A stretch of 64,000 nucleotides of DNA from DASQHW01 sp038209365. GTDB taxonomy: Bacteria > Actinomycetota > Acidimicrobiia > IMCC26256 > PALSA-610. The stretch is taken from contig JBBQXS010000018.1 in NCBI GenBank assembly GCA_038209365.1, forward strand, positions 21,590-85,589. Reading direction: 5' to 3'. A model generated the notes under the pieces. That model did no database searches, was not told the DNA's origin, and saw only the letters and a list, made by a program, of their open reading frames with translations. The position numbers and the translations under genes are program-made. Below, one piece after another: positions 8,180 through 18,126 of the stretch (its first letter is position 1; each line of letters starts with the position of its first letter).

Positions 8180-8464
8180 CTAGGACGCCGCTTCGGTCGC
8201 GCCGCCGGAAGCAATGTTGTTCGACTCCTGCTGCTTCTCGAGCTCGGCGATCTCGGCGACCTTGGCGTCGATCTGCGCGTCGCTGTCGGCCGGCGCCTCG
8301 TTGCGCTTCTGTGCGACGACCAGCGCGCCGATCTCCTCGCACAGGTCTTTGATCTTCTTCTGGAGGCGCGCGTCCTCGATCTTCTCCTTGCCGACGTTCG
8401 TCGCGTGCTTTGCCTGCTCCGCGGCCTTGCTCGCGGTCTCTTTCATCTTGTCGAGGAAACCCAT
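8180..8464 (-). CDS. Small charged helical protein, conserved type, function unknown
   Basis: 94 residues starting MGFLDKMKETASKAAEQAKH, almost wholly helical by composition. A central conserved-looking segment (IEDARLQKKIKDLCEEIGAL) is followed by an alternating Glu/Lys/Gln coiled-coil tail. Its single Cys (in KDLCEEIG) is isolated. The ATG at 8464 has AGGAGGG about six bases upstream; a GTG one codon earlier is less well placed. It lies 30 bases after the Lhr helicase on the same strand and could be read with it. Similar short MGFLDK-type proteins occur in actinobacteria, without an assigned role that I know of. Confidence 0.7.
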   Translation of the reverse strand: MGFLDKMKETASKAAEQAKHATNVGKEKIEDARLQKKIKDLCEEIGALVVAQKRNEAPADSDAQIDAKVAEIAELEKQQESNNIASGGATEAAS

Positions 8465-8494
8465 CACAACCCTCCTGTGGGGAACACGGGCACG

Positions 8495-11400
8495 CTAGTC
8501 CCGAAGGGTGAGTCCCTTGTAGCCGTCGGCGAAGCCGGCCGCGCGCAACGCGCCGGCATGGGGCGACGTGCGGGCCGGCTCGTCGTCGATGCGCTCGATC
8601 GTGAGTCGCGGCAACCGCCCCTCCTTGTGCGCCTCCACGAGTGCGTCCGGCCACCGTTCGACGTCGACGTCGACGAACGTGAGCAGGCTCTTGCCGCCGC
8701 GCTCCACATACGCGGCGCACGCGCCGTCGACGAGCACCACGAATGCGCCTGCCGCGCGCGCCGGGCGGGAACTGTGCTCGGGCCACGCGAGTGCGGCACC
8801 GTACGGCTGCGCGGGGTCGGTCGCGGCCAGCACCAAGACCCGCGCGGGGTCGTCGTCGTCCACGTTGCGATGCGCCCGGAGCCGATCCACTGCGCCCGGC
8901 ATCGCGAATTGCGCGGCGCCGAGGCCTGCGACGAACCATCCGCGGCGCGCCCGGCCCGCCTCCTCGAGCGCGCGGAGCACCGGGTAGACCCCGGCGAAGC
9001 CACCGGGCACGCCCTCGGCGCGCACGCCCTCGCGCGTCGCGACCCCGTGCCGTTCGAGCAGCTGCAACGCCGTCGCGTGGGCCGCCTCGGTCGGCGACGG
9101 CGCGGGCTCGAGCAGCGAGACGACGAGCGACCACCGGCCGGCCCCTGCGGGCGGCCCCAGCCGAGTGAGGCGGCCCGGACGCGGACGGCCGCGGCTCGAC
9201 GGGCGCCGCACGGCGGTCGGGCGGCGGGCCACGCGCAGCGGGCCGAACGTGTCGTTGGTGACCTCACCCGCCCACACCAGATCCCACAGCGCAGTGAGCA
9301 CCACCGCCTCGTCGGCGGTCCCCGCGGCCTGCACGAGCTCGGGCCAGAAGCTCGCACCCCCACGCAACAGGCGATCACGAATCGCGTCGTGGATCTCGCC
9401 GTCGGGAGCCTCGCCGGTAGTGGCGCGCGGCGCCAGGAGCCGAACGCGGTCGCGGAAGAACAGCCGCACCCGGCCGTCGTCGGCGCCGAGTGGTCCGGCG
9501 CCGATCCAGACGATCTCGCCTGCCGCGCACAGCTCGTCGAGCATCGCAGGTTGGTAACCGTCCACGCGCGCCGGGAGCACGTCGCGTTCCAGTACCGAGG
9601 CGGGTATTGCGACGCCCTGCAACTGTTCGAGCGCCTCGACGAGCGCGTCGAGTCCGCGTCGCCCGCGACCGACGCCCTGCCACGCGGGAAGGAACCGCGC
9701 AAACGTTGCCGCATTGACGGGCTCGATCTCGTGCCGAAGGGCGGCAAGTGATCGGCGGCGCAGAGTGCGCAACACGCCGGCATCACACCATTCGCGTTCG
9801 ACGCCGCCCGGGCGGAACTCACCGAGCACGACGCGGCCGTCCTCCTCGAGCCGCCCGAGCGCATCGCGCGCACGGTCGATCGAGACCTCGAGCCGGCGGT
9901 GCACGTCGTCGGCTGTGAACGGCACGTGTGTACGCGCGTACCGTGCCACGAGCTGATCGAGCGGACGTTCGACCGGGTCGGTGAACGCCGCGGGCAGACC
10001 TTGTGGTATCGCCCATCCGAGCGCGTCGCGCAACCGCGCCGCGTCCTCGGCGGCCGCGAGATGCCCTGCGATCTCGATGACCCGCCGTTCGGCAAGCACC
10101 GTGTCGAGCCAGTGCGCGACGAGCGGCGCCGGGCCGGAGGGCGCGCAGCGCGCGCGCACCTCTTCGATCGTCAACGGTCCGAGATCGACGAGCATGTCGT
10201 GGAGGTCGTCGGCGTTGCGCGCCCGGCGCGACGGCGCGAGACGTTGCAGCTCCAGCTCGAGCTCGGCCAGGACCTCCGGGTCGAGCAGCTCGCGCAGCTC
10301 CTCCACACCCATGAGGTCGCGCAGCAGGTCACGGTCCAATGCGAGCGCAGCCGCGCGCCGCTCGGCGAGTGGCGCGTCGCCCTCGTACATGTACGCCGCG
10401 ATCCAGCCGAACAGCAGCGACTGCGCGAAAGGCGACGCCCGTCGCGTCTCGACGGGTACGACGCGCACCTTCCGCGACCGGATGTCGCCGAGCACCTCGC
10501 GCAAGGCGGGCACGTCGAAGATGTCGCGGACGCACTCTCGCGTGGTCTCCAGGAGGATCGGGAACGACGGGTACCCGCTCGCGACCTCGAGCAGGTCGGC
10601 GGCGCGCTGGCGTTGCTGCCACAACGGCGTGCGTTCACCCGGACGTCGCCGGGGCAGCAACAATGCGCGCGCCGCGTTCTCGCGGAACTTCGACGCGAAC
10701 AGCGACGTGCCGGGCAGCCGGCTGATCACCAGGTCGTCGAGCTCATCGGGCTCGGGCAGCAGCAATTGCGTCGCCACGTCGTCGATCGATTCCGGCAAGC
10801 GCAAGATGATGCCGTCGTCGCTCCACAGCACCTGGACCGGCAGGTCGTTGCGCTCCAGGCGTTCCTCGATGGCGAGCGCCCACGGCGCATGGACGCGGGA
10901 GCCGAACGGCGTGAGGATGCACACCCGCCAGTCACCGATCTCGTCGGGGAACCGCTCGACGACGATCGTGCGGTCGTCGGGCACCGCGCCGGTGGCCTCG
11001 CCCTGTTCCGCGAGGTACTGCCGGAGGTTCGACGCGGCTCGCGCATCGAGGCCGGACGCAGCCAGACGCGCCTCGGCTTGATCGCCGGGCAGCGCGCGCA
11101 GCTCGCGCGACATCGTGCCGAGGGCGCGTCCCAGCTCCAGCGGTCGCCCCGGGCGATCGCCCCTCCAGAACGGCGTCTTGGCGGGCTCACCGGGCGCGGG
11201 CGTGACGACGACGCGGTCGACGGTGATCTCCTCGATGCGCCACGTCGACGCGCCGAGGACGAAACACTCACCGACGCGGCTCTCGTACACCATCTCCTCG
11301 TCGAGCTCGCCGACCCGGGCGCCGTCGGGCAGGAACACGCCGAACAACCCGCGGTCCGGAATCGTGCCGCCGCTCTGTACCGCAACCCGGTGCGCGCCCT

Positions 11401-12895
11401 CGCGGGCGCGGACGCGGCCCTGCACGCGGTCCCAGACGATGCGCGGCCGCAGGCCACTGAATCGATCGGACGGGTAGCGCCCGGCGAGCAGATCCAGCGT
11501 TTCGCGGAATGCGTCTTCCGACAGCTCGGCGAAGTTCGCGCACCTGCGAACGAGCGCGTAGAGGTCGTCGACGCTCCATTCGTCGACGGCACAGGCGGCG
11601 ACAATGTGCTGCGCGAGCACGTCGAGCGGGTTGCGTGGATAGCGCATCTCCTCGACGAGTCCTTCGCGCATCCGCTGCACGACGACGGCGGCTTCGAGGA
11701 GGTCGCCGCGGTATTTCGGGAAGATCTTGCCGGTGCTCGGCTCGCCGACCTGGTGGCCGGCGCGTCCGACGCGCTGCAGGCCGCGTGCAACCGATCCCGG
11801 CGACTCGACCAGCACGACCAGGTCGACAGTGCCCATGTCGATGCCGAGCTCGAGGCTGGACGTCGCGACGATCGCCTTGAGCCGGCCGGCCTTGAGCTCG
11901 GACTCCACCTGCACGCGTTGCTCGCGTGCGAGCGAGCCGTGGTGAGCGCGCACGAGCTCCTCGCCGGCGAGGTCGTTGAGGTGGGCGGCGAGCCGCTCGG
12001 CCGTGCGGCGCGCGTTGCAGAACACGATCGTCGTGCGATGCGCGCGGATCAGCTCCAGGATCCGCGGGTGCACGTACGGCCAGATGCTGCTGTTGGCCTC
12101 GGGGTTGTCGAGTCGAACCGCATGCGGGTCCGTGGGGTGAGCCCCGGGCTCGTTCATGTCGTCGACGGGCACGATCACTTCGACGTCGAGCGGCTTGCGC
12201 GAGCCGGCGTCGACGATCGTGACCGCCCGCGGACCGTGCTCGGTCTGGCCGCCGAGGAAACGCGCGATCTCGTCGAGGGGGCGTTGGGTGGCCGAGAGCC
12301 CGATCCGCTGCGGTGGCGAATCGGTGATCTCGTCGAGCCGCTCGAGCGAGAGCATCAAGTGTGCACCGCGCTTCGTCGGCGCGAGCGCGTGGATCTCGTC
12401 GACGATGACCGTTTGCACGCCGCGCAACGTCTCACGCGCGCGCGACGTCAGCATCAGGTAGAGGGACTCCGGAGTGGTGATCAGGATGTCGGGTGGGTTC
12501 CGCACGAGCTGCTGACGCTCTTTGGCCGGCGTGTCGCCCGTGCGCATCGCGACCGCCGGTGCGTCGAAGGTGGTGCCGAGTCGCTCCGCCGCAAGCGTGA
12601 TCCCGGCCACCGGCGCCCGAAGGTTCTTCTCGACGTCGAAGGCCAGCGCGCGCAGCGGTGAGACGTACAGCACGCGCGTCCGGCGGTCTTTTGCCGGAAC
12701 GGGGGAGTTGCCCAACCGGTCGATCGCCCACATGAACGCCGCGAGCGTCTTGCCCGAGCCGGTGGGCGCGAGCAGCAACGTGTGATCGCCGTCTGCGATT
12801 GCCGGCCACCCCTGCACCTGGGCGTCGGTCGGCGCGGCGAAACTCGTCTCGAACCAGGCCCGGACGGATGCGGAGAAACGATCCAGGGAGCTCAC
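8495..12895 (-). CDS. lhr: Lhr-type large ATP-dependent DNA helicase
   Basis: Superfamily 2 DEAD/H-box helicase of about 1466 residues, full length for Lhr, the 3'-5' DNA/RNA-DNA helicase linked to DNA repair. The N-terminal half has Walker A (LLAPTGSGKTLAAF), DEIH (VDEIHAL), motif III (LSATQRP), then the second RecA domain with SSLELGIDMG and QRVGRAGHQ. The C-terminal half has the Lhr-specific winged-helix and core regions (LPGTSLFASKFRENAARALLLPRR). The GTG at 12895 (MSSLDRFSASVRAW) matches the family start; an ATG at 12943 would overlap the divergent neighbour. No sign of damage. Confidence 0.95.
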   Translation of the reverse strand: MSSLDRFSASVRAWFETSFAAPTDAQVQGWPAIADGDHTLLLAPTGSGKTLAAFMWAIDRLGNSPVPAKDRRTRVLYVSPLRALAFDVEKNLRAPVAGITLAAERLGTTFDAPAVAMRTGDTPAKERQQLVRNPPDILITTPESLYLMLTSRARETLRGVQTVIVDEIHALAPTKRGAHLMLSLERLDEITDSPPQRIGLSATQRPLDEIARFLGGQTEHGPRAVTIVDAGSRKPLDVEVIVPVDDMNEPGAHPTDPHAVRLDNPEANSSIWPYVHPRILELIRAHRTTIVFCNARRTAERLAAHLNDLAGEELVRAHHGSLAREQRVQVESELKAGRLKAIVATSSLELGIDMGTVDLVVLVESPGSVARGLQRVGRAGHQVGEPSTGKIFPKYRGDLLEAAVVVQRMREGLVEEMRYPRNPLDVLAQHIVAACAVDEWSVDDLYALVRRCANFAELSEDAFRETLDLLAGRYPSDRFSGLRPRIVWDRVQGRVRAREGAHRVAVQSGGTIPDRGLFGVFLPDGARVGELDEEMVYESRVGECFVLGASTWRIEEITVDRVVVTPAPGEPAKTPFWRGDRPGRPLELGRALGTMSRELRALPGDQAEARLAASGLDARAASNLRQYLAEQGEATGAVPDDRTIVVERFPDEIGDWRVCILTPFGSRVHAPWALAIEERLERNDLPVQVLWSDDGIILRLPESIDDVATQLLLPEPDELDDLVISRLPGTSLFASKFRENAARALLLPRRRPGERTPLWQQRQRAADLLEVASGYPSFPILLETTRECVRDIFDVPALREVLGDIRSRKVRVVPVETRRASPFAQSLLFGWIAAYMYEGDAPLAERRAAALALDRDLLRDLMGVEELRELLDPEVLAELELELQRLAPSRRARNADDLHDMLVDLGPLTIEEVRARCAPSGPAPLVAHWLDTVLAERRVIEIAGHLAAAEDAARLRDALGWAIPQGLPAAFTDPVERPLDQLVARYARTHVPFTADDVHRRLEVSIDRARDALGRLEEDGRVVLGEFRPGGVEREWCDAGVLRTLRRRSLAALRHEIEPVNAATFARFLPAWQGVGRGRRGLDALVEALEQLQGVAIPASVLERDVLPARVDGYQPAMLDELCAAGEIVWIGAGPLGADDGRVRLFFRDRVRLLAPRATTGEAPDGEIHDAIRDRLLRGGASFWPELVQAAGTADEAVVLTALWDLVWAGEVTNDTFGPLRVARRPTAVRRPSSRGRPRPGRLTRLGPPAGAGRWSLVVSLLEPAPSPTEAAHATALQLLERHGVATREGVRAEGVPGGFAGVYPVLRALEEAGRARRGWFVAGLGAAQFAMPGAVDRLRAHRNVDDDDPARVLVLAATDPAQPYGAALAWPEHSSRPARAAGAFVVLVDGACAAYVERGGKSLLTFVDVDVERWPDALVEAHKEGRLPRLTIERIDDEPARTSPHAGALRAAGFADGYKGLTLRD

Positions 12896-12934
12896 GCTTC
12901 GACCACGGTACCCGTCAGCTGTGACACTTCGGTC

Positions 12935-13702
12935 GTGGCTCATGCGTTGCCGAACGGCGCCGCGGGCGCGATCGACCGGTACCTCGACGCGGCCGACGCG
13001 GCCGTGCCCGGCTTGGTCGTCGGGCTGCACGTCGCCGGGTCCCTCGCGCTCGGCGACTACCGCCCCGAGCACAGTGACATCGACGTCGTCGCCGTCGTCG
13101 CGTGCGAACCGGATGGTGCGCAGCGCTCACTGCTTGCCGAGGTGCACCGTGTCGTCGCGACACGCGTCGACGGCCCGTACCTCACCGGCGCCGCGCTGGG
13201 AAAGGAGCCTGCCGACGTGGGGCCGGTCGCGTTCCATGTCGATGGCCGGTTCGAGCACGGCGTCTGCCACGAGGTGAGCCCGATCACGTGGGTGATCCTC
13301 GCCGAGCACGCCGTCACCGTGCGCGGCGAGTCGCCCTCCGCCTTCGGCGTCCGGGCCGATCACGACGCGGTGCGGGCATTCAGCGCCGCGAACCTCACCG
13401 GCTACTGGGCGGGATGGGCACGCACGATCTCCGGGGTGCTCGACGGCGCCGTCGACGACCACACGATGGAAGCGCAGATGCTCGAGTGGGGAGTGCTCGG
13501 CGCGGCGCGGGTGCATTGCGCGGCGAACACGGGTGACGTCATCTCGAAGCTCGACGCGGGCTCCTACGCTCGGAAGACGTTCGCCACCGACTGGCACCGC
13601 GTGATCGAGCTCGCGACGTCGAGTCGTCGCGGCGACCTCGACGAGGTCACCGTCGGCGACCTTCGCCACGCGTGCGCGTTCGTACGGTCGCTCACGGGGT
13701 GA
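12935..13702 (+). CDS. Nucleotidyltransferase of the aminoglycoside adenylyltransferase (ANT) type
   Basis: 255 residues from the GTG at 12935. The nucleotidyltransferase signature is clear: HVAGSLALGDYRPEHSDIDVVAVV (abbreviated core GSLALG and SDIDVV), where the Asp pair would bind Mg and ATP. The C-terminal part (RVHCAANTGDVISKLDAGSYA) resembles the helical domain of ANT(3'')/ANT(9)-like and DUF4111 proteins. A chromosomal location beside lhr without mobile genes suggests a housekeeping or cryptic role rather than an acquired resistance gene; substrate unknown. It diverges from lhr by 39 bases and overlaps the converging aminopeptidase by 11 bases. Confidence 0.8.
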   Translation: MAHALPNGAAGAIDRYLDAADAAVPGLVVGLHVAGSLALGDYRPEHSDIDVVAVVACEPDGAQRSLLAEVHRVVATRVDGPYLTGAALGKEPADVGPVAFHVDGRFEHGVCHEVSPITWVILAEHAVTVRGESPSAFGVRADHDAVRAFSAANLTGYWAGWARTISGVLDGAVDDHTMEAQMLEWGVLGAARVHCAANTGDVISKLDAGSYARKTFATDWHRVIELATSSRRGDLDEVTVGDLRHACAFVRSLTG

Positions 13703-16217
13703 CGAGGGCCGCAAGGGCTGCCGCCAGCCGGTCGCGCTCCCGCTCGACCGTGCGGCGATGCACACGCAGGCGATCGAGGTGCTGTTCGATCATCCGCGAC
13801 GCCTCGGGTACGGGGTGCGCGCCGAGGAACGAGATCAGGTCGGCGGAGGAGGCGTCGTCGACGAGCCATGTGGCGCCCTCGAGCATCCGCGCCAGGAGCG
13901 AACCGCTGCAGCGCGCGCGAACGGCGGTCCAGTGGTCGCGCACGAACGCCCACGCTGCCGGTCCGTGCTGTCGATTTCGCAGCGTCCGCTGCAGCAGGAA
14001 CGGTGCGTTCTGCGCCTTGACCGTCTCCGAGAGCGCGAGCTCGTCCGTGCGGAGCACCAGCTGTTCGGACGGGAAGTCGCCGAGCGCGTAGAGGTACCGC
14101 AGCTGCTCTTGGGGTCCTGATCCGCTCGATCCGCGGGTTGCCCGGCGGAGGTACTCCTCGTAGTCGTCAACCGACCCGTTGCTCGCGACGATGCCGACGC
14201 AGGCAGCGGCGACGTCCGCGTCGGCACCCTCCGGCCGGCTGACGATCTCCCGGGCGCGCGCCACGGTCTCGGGATCCCCGACGCACGCGCCGAGGAGGTT
14301 GATCACGGTGCCCCGAAGCTGCCTGGTGCGGTCGCCGTCGTCGGGCCGGGGCTGCCACCCGAGCCGCTCCGTTGTCGGTCGAACGACGCGCGCGAGCACC
14401 GAGAGGTAACAGTCGAGGGCGTCGCCTTCGACGAGGCGCGAGCCCGCGCGCAGGTACGAGCCCAGCGCCCTCCACACGACGAGCTCCTCTTCGCCCGCGA
14501 GTCGGAGCGCGGTCTCCAGGAGCTCCGCGGCAGGCGCCGCGCCGGCCAGGACCGCGGCCCACAGGTCGTCAACCAGCGCGAAGCGTTCGAGCGGTTGCAG
14601 CACACCCGCTTCCAACAATCGCTCGCGCCAGTCCTTCGGGTACGCGACCCGATAGAAGCCCTCGCCTCCGGCGTTCAGGACCACGATGGCGTCGTCGGGC
14701 ACGTCGAGCGCGATGGCGTCGTCCTCGAGGAGCATCGAGCGCGTCTCCACGCGGACGCCGGTGTGCACGCGGGCAAGCACCGGGACGACATAGCGCTCGT
14801 TCCCCGTTGTGGGCTCGCATGCGAACCGCTGCTGCACCAAGCGGCCGTTGCTCGGCGTCAGCAGTGGAAAGCCCGGCTGGAAGATCCACGAGTCCATGAT
14901 CCGCCGAACGGGTTGGCCGGTCGCCTCCTCCAGCGCGTCCCAGAGATCGGTCGTCTCGGTGTTCGCGTACTGATAGCGCTCCAGGTAGTGACGCACGCCG
15001 GCGCGGAACGCGTCACCGCCGAGCCATCGCTCGAGCATGCGCAGGACCGACCCACCCTTTTGATAGGTGAGTGTGTCGAACATGCCGTCGGCGTCCTCGG
15101 GGGTGCGGACCTCGTACTCGACCGTGCGCGTGCTCGGGAGCGCGTCCACGCCGAGCGCCGCCGCCCGCCCGACCGCGAAGTCGTCCCAGGTACGCCAGCG
15201 AGGCTCGTACGCGTCGGTGCCGAGGTGCTCCATGAACGTCGCGAACGCCTCGTTGAGCCAGATGCCGTTCCACCACTTCATCGTCACGAGGTCGCCGAAC
15301 CACATGTGCGCGATCTCGTGGACGATCGTGAGCGCGGCGGCGGTCATCTCGTCGAGCGTGACCTGACCGCGATCGAGGAGCAGGCGGTTCTCGCGGAACG
15401 TCACGCAGCCGAGGTTCTCCATCGCTCCGAAGGAGAAGTCGGGAAGCGCGACGAGGTCACACTTCTCGCCGGGATAGGCGATGCCGTAGTAGTCGGTGAA
15501 GAAGCGGAGCGCGAAGGAACCGACGTCGAGCGCAAAGTGAGTGAGGTGAGCACGCCCCGGCACATGCGCGACGCGCACGGCCACCCCGCCTGCATCGACC
15601 GGCGCCGTCACCTCCAGCGGCCCGACCACCCACGCCACGAGGTACGTCGACATCGGGATCGTGTCGGCGAAGGTGACGCGCGCGACGCCGTCCTGCTCGG
15701 TTCGCGCGACTTCGGGGCCGTTCGAGAGCGCGAGCAGATTCGAGTCGACGGCGAGGGTGATGCCGAACACCGCCTTGAAGTCCGGCTCGTCGAAGCACGG
15801 AAAGGCCGCGCGGGCGTGCGGTGCCTCGAACTGTGTCGCCGCGAGCACCCGCTCGATGCCGTCGTCGTCCACGAACGTGCTGCGGTAGAAGCCGAGGAGC
15901 CCGGAGCTGATCTCGCCTCTGAACGACATCTCGAGCTGCGCCGGGCCGGTCCCGAGCGGTCGTTCGGTCGTGAGCACGATCCGCTCGAGGTCGGGTTGGT
16001 GCTCGAGCTTCGCATGCACGACCGCGCCCTGTTGCGCGACGCGCTCGACCTGCACGTCGAGGTCCTTGGCGTTCAGCACGACCATGTCGGTCGGCTCGCT
16101 CAGCTCCACGGAGATCGTGACGGAGCCGGTGAACGTGCTCGAGTCCAGGTCGGGGGCGATGGTGAGGTCGTAGCGCTGCGGGCGGACGAGGCGCGGAAGG
16201 CGGAAAGCGTCGCTCAC
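13692..16217 (-). CDS. M1-family zinc aminopeptidase
   Basis: 841-residue metallopeptidase removing N-terminal amino acids. The exopeptidase motif GAMEN is at residues 264-268, the zinc site HEIAH at 300-304 with the third ligand E323 in WLNEAF, and the expected Tyr appears later in LTYQKGGSVLRML. The N-terminal beta domain (residues 1-190) and C-terminal ERAP1-like helical domain (from about 500) are complete, so it belongs to the ERAP1_C/PepN-like branch. The start is a GTG at 16217. It is cytosolic because there is no signal peptide. It converges on the nucleotidyltransferase with an 11-base overlap. Confidence 0.95.
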   Translation of the reverse strand: MSDAFRLPRLVRPQRYDLTIAPDLDSSTFTGSVTISVELSEPTDMVVLNAKDLDVQVERVAQQGAVVHAKLEHQPDLERIVLTTERPLGTGPAQLEMSFRGEISSGLLGFYRSTFVDDDGIERVLAATQFEAPHARAAFPCFDEPDFKAVFGITLAVDSNLLALSNGPEVARTEQDGVARVTFADTIPMSTYLVAWVVGPLEVTAPVDAGGVAVRVAHVPGRAHLTHFALDVGSFALRFFTDYYGIAYPGEKCDLVALPDFSFGAMENLGCVTFRENRLLLDRGQVTLDEMTAAALTIVHEIAHMWFGDLVTMKWWNGIWLNEAFATFMEHLGTDAYEPRWRTWDDFAVGRAAALGVDALPSTRTVEYEVRTPEDADGMFDTLTYQKGGSVLRMLERWLGGDAFRAGVRHYLERYQYANTETTDLWDALEEATGQPVRRIMDSWIFQPGFPLLTPSNGRLVQQRFACEPTTGNERYVVPVLARVHTGVRVETRSMLLEDDAIALDVPDDAIVVLNAGGEGFYRVAYPKDWRERLLEAGVLQPLERFALVDDLWAAVLAGAAPAAELLETALRLAGEEELVVWRALGSYLRAGSRLVEGDALDCYLSVLARVVRPTTERLGWQPRPDDGDRTRQLRGTVINLLGACVGDPETVARAREIVSRPEGADADVAAACVGIVASNGSVDDYEEYLRRATRGSSGSGPQEQLRYLYALGDFPSEQLVLRTDELALSETVKAQNAPFLLQRTLRNRQHGPAAWAFVRDHWTAVRARCSGSLLARMLEGATWLVDDASSADLISFLGAHPVPEASRMIEQHLDRLRVHRRTVERERDRLAAALAALVTP

Positions 16218-16316
16218 GAGGGGGCAGCGTACGGGCCCCGGGACGGCAACGGGGAGAAGATCGCGCCGGCGGGGGCACCCAACCGGGTCAAATGCCCGCT
16301 GCCCCCGTTTGGTCGG

Positions 16317-16739
16317 TCAGTGGTCGTCCGCGGCCACTCCCGCACCAAACAGGATCGCGTCGGCCCAGGTGACGTCGGGGCGGGTGCGCCGGCGGTTCGC
16401 CATCGACGCAGGAACGTCGATCTCCATCCGTACGAGCGCGCCACCGAGGGTCTTCCCGAGACTGTCGGCGCGCAGTGATCTCGGGCCGCCGCCACCGAGC
16501 GCGCCTTGCATCACGAAGTTGAGTGCCCGGACGTTCGCGGCTTCGTAGCGATCGACGCGCCCGGTCACCATCTCGCCGAAATGCTGCTTCACGCGCTCGG
16601 CGGTCGCTTCGCGGCGGATGAGCGCGAACGTCTCGTCGTCGTCGGCGAACAGCGCGACGTTCGCGACGTCGCCCTTGTCACCCGCCCGATAGCCGCAGAG
16701 CTCGCGGAGTGCGAGTCGAGCCACCTCGTCTTCGCTCAC
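16317..16739 (-). CDS. AtuA C-terminal-like small protein
   Basis: 140 residues. The segment YRAGDKGDVANVALFADDDE is the recognisable motif of the small domain that in many proteins is fused to the C-terminus of AtuA/DUF1446. A basic linker follows, then NFVMQGALGGGGPRSLRAD, also family-typical. Here it is a separate gene: the GTG at 16739 begins one base after the stop of the DUF1446 gene, giving translational coupling. The two products probably act together in one complex, as in split acyclic-terpene-utilisation-type proteins; the reaction is not established. It ends the minus-strand amidase cluster. Confidence 0.82.
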   Translation of the reverse strand: MSEDEVARLALRELCGYRAGDKGDVANVALFADDDETFALIRREATAERVKQHFGEMVTGRVDRYEAANVRALNFVMQGALGGGGPRSLRADSLGKTLGGALVRMEIDVPASMANRRRTRPDVTWADAILFGAGVAADDH

Positions 16740-16740
16740 G

Positions 16741-18126
16741 TCAGGCCTCCTCGACGACGACGCGCACCTCGGCATCGACCAGCTGCTTGTCGACGAGCGT
16801 CGGCCAGATCGACAGGAGCTCGGTCGCACTTCCACCGCCGCCTCGACCCGCGCCGGTCATGCCCGCCGGCGGTGCCGAGAGCGTGAGCGGCACCAGCTCG
16901 CGTCCCACGAGTCCTGCCGTGCGCTGGTCCTCGCAACGCCACGCGACCCGCAGCACGCATTCCGGGGGTTCGCACGCGTCACGCGGGTGCACGGGGACGG
17001 TCGGTCCACCCAGCGCGTCGACGCCCCAGTACTCGACACACCACTCGTCGATCCGCAGGCCGGCCATCTCGACGCGCTTCCTGAGGATCGCGGCGGTGGC
17101 CTTGGCCTTCTCGTGCGCGTCGGGCCATGAGAACGCGACCCGGGCCTCTCCGGCCCAGCCCGCGTGTGACGCGAGCAGCAGCTTGTACGTGTCGGTCGCG
17201 GGTCGGCCGCGCACACCGGTGATGCGGACCCGATCGTCGGGGAGGTCCTCGAAGTGGGCCGACGTGAAGTCGGCGACGACGTCGGGCGCGAGGTAGCGGG
17301 CCGGGTCGTGCACCTCGTACAGCAGCTGATGGCGCAGTGTGTCGGTGCTGACACGACCGCCGGATCCGGCCGGTTTCCAGATCACCGCGGTGCCGTCGGC
17401 GTCGACGGTTGCGATCGGGTACGGCAGGTCCCACGGATGTGGCAGCGCCCACCAGTCGCCCGAGTAATTGCCTCCCAGGCTCTGGCCCGAGCACTCCAGC
17501 AGGTGCCCGACGAGGATGCCGGCCGCGAGCCGATCCCAGTCGTCCCACTGCCATCCGTGCGCATGTGCGCACGCGGCGAGGAACAGCGACGCGTCCGCGA
17601 CGCGGCCGGTGATCACCACATCGGCGCCCTCGGCGAGCGCCTGCACGATCGGCCGTGCGCCGAGGTAGGCGGCCGCGAACAGCGCGGGCGCGGGGAACTG
17701 CGAGAACGGCTCGCCGGTGTCGAGGTGCGCGAACGCCTGGCCCTGCCCGTCGTGCAGCTTCGCAAGGCGTGCCGTCACGTCGTCGCCGACGACGGTGGCG
17801 ATCTTGATCCCGGTGATCCCGAGCTGCTTCGCGGTGTCCATCGCCACGCGTCCGGCTGCCGTGGGGTTTATGCCGCCCGCGTTCGTGATCACCTTCGTCT
17901 CGCCGGCAGCGACGAACGGCAACGCGCGTGCGAGGTACAGCGGGAGGTCGCGCGTGTAGCCCCGCGCTTCGTCCCGCTGCCGGTCCTTCTGCAGGATCGC
18001 GAGCGTCAACTCGGCGAGCGCCTCGAGGCAGAGATAGTCGACGCCTTCGCCGAGGAGCGCGTCGACCGCTGCAGGCGTGTCGCCGTAGAACCCTTGACCG
18101 CCGGCGACCCTGATCGCGTCAGACAT
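16741..18126 (-). CDS. AtuA/DUF1446 family protein
   Basis: 461 residues of the family named after AtuA of Pseudomonas acyclic terpene utilisation. The N-terminus (AIRVAGGQGFYGDTPAAV, then GVDYLCLEALAELTLAILQK) and the middle (KVITNAGGINPTAAG, ADVVITGRVADASLFLA) are strongly characteristic. The gene overlaps the 3' end of the upstream amidase by eight bases and is followed one base later by its small partner. The biochemical activity of the family is poorly defined. With two amidases and a D-threonine-aldolase-like enzyme nearby, a catabolic or acyl/amide-processing role is plausible but inferred. Confidence 0.9.
   Translation of the reverse strand: MSDAIRVAGGQGFYGDTPAAVDALLGEGVDYLCLEALAELTLAILQKDRQRDEARGYTRDLPLYLARALPFVAAGETKVITNAGGINPTAAGRVAMDTAKQLGITGIKIATVVGDDVTARLAKLHDGQGQAFAHLDTGEPFSQFPAPALFAAAYLGARPIVQALAEGADVVITGRVADASLFLAACAHAHGWQWDDWDRLAAGILVGHLLECSGQSLGGNYSGDWWALPHPWDLPYPIATVDADGTAVIWKPAGSGGRVSTDTLRHQLLYEVHDPARYLAPDVVADFTSAHFEDLPDDRVRITGVRGRPATDTYKLLLASHAGWAGEARVAFSWPDAHEKAKATAAILRKRVEMAGLRIDEWCVEYWGVDALGGPTVPVHPRDACEPPECVLRVAWRCEDQRTAGLVGRELVPLTLSAPPAGMTGAGRGGGGSATELLSIWPTLVDKQLVDAEVRVVVEEA

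Noticed and set aside
9899..12661. Open frame of about 920 codons antisense to the Lhr helicase
   Set aside because: No motif is present; long open antisense frames are expected in high-GC genes and Lhr is clearly the coding strand.
14595..16478. Open frame of about 627 codons antisense to the M1 aminopeptidase
   Set aside because: Shadow of the aminopeptidase; composition is Arg/Ala/Val/Asp-rich without any recognisable domain.
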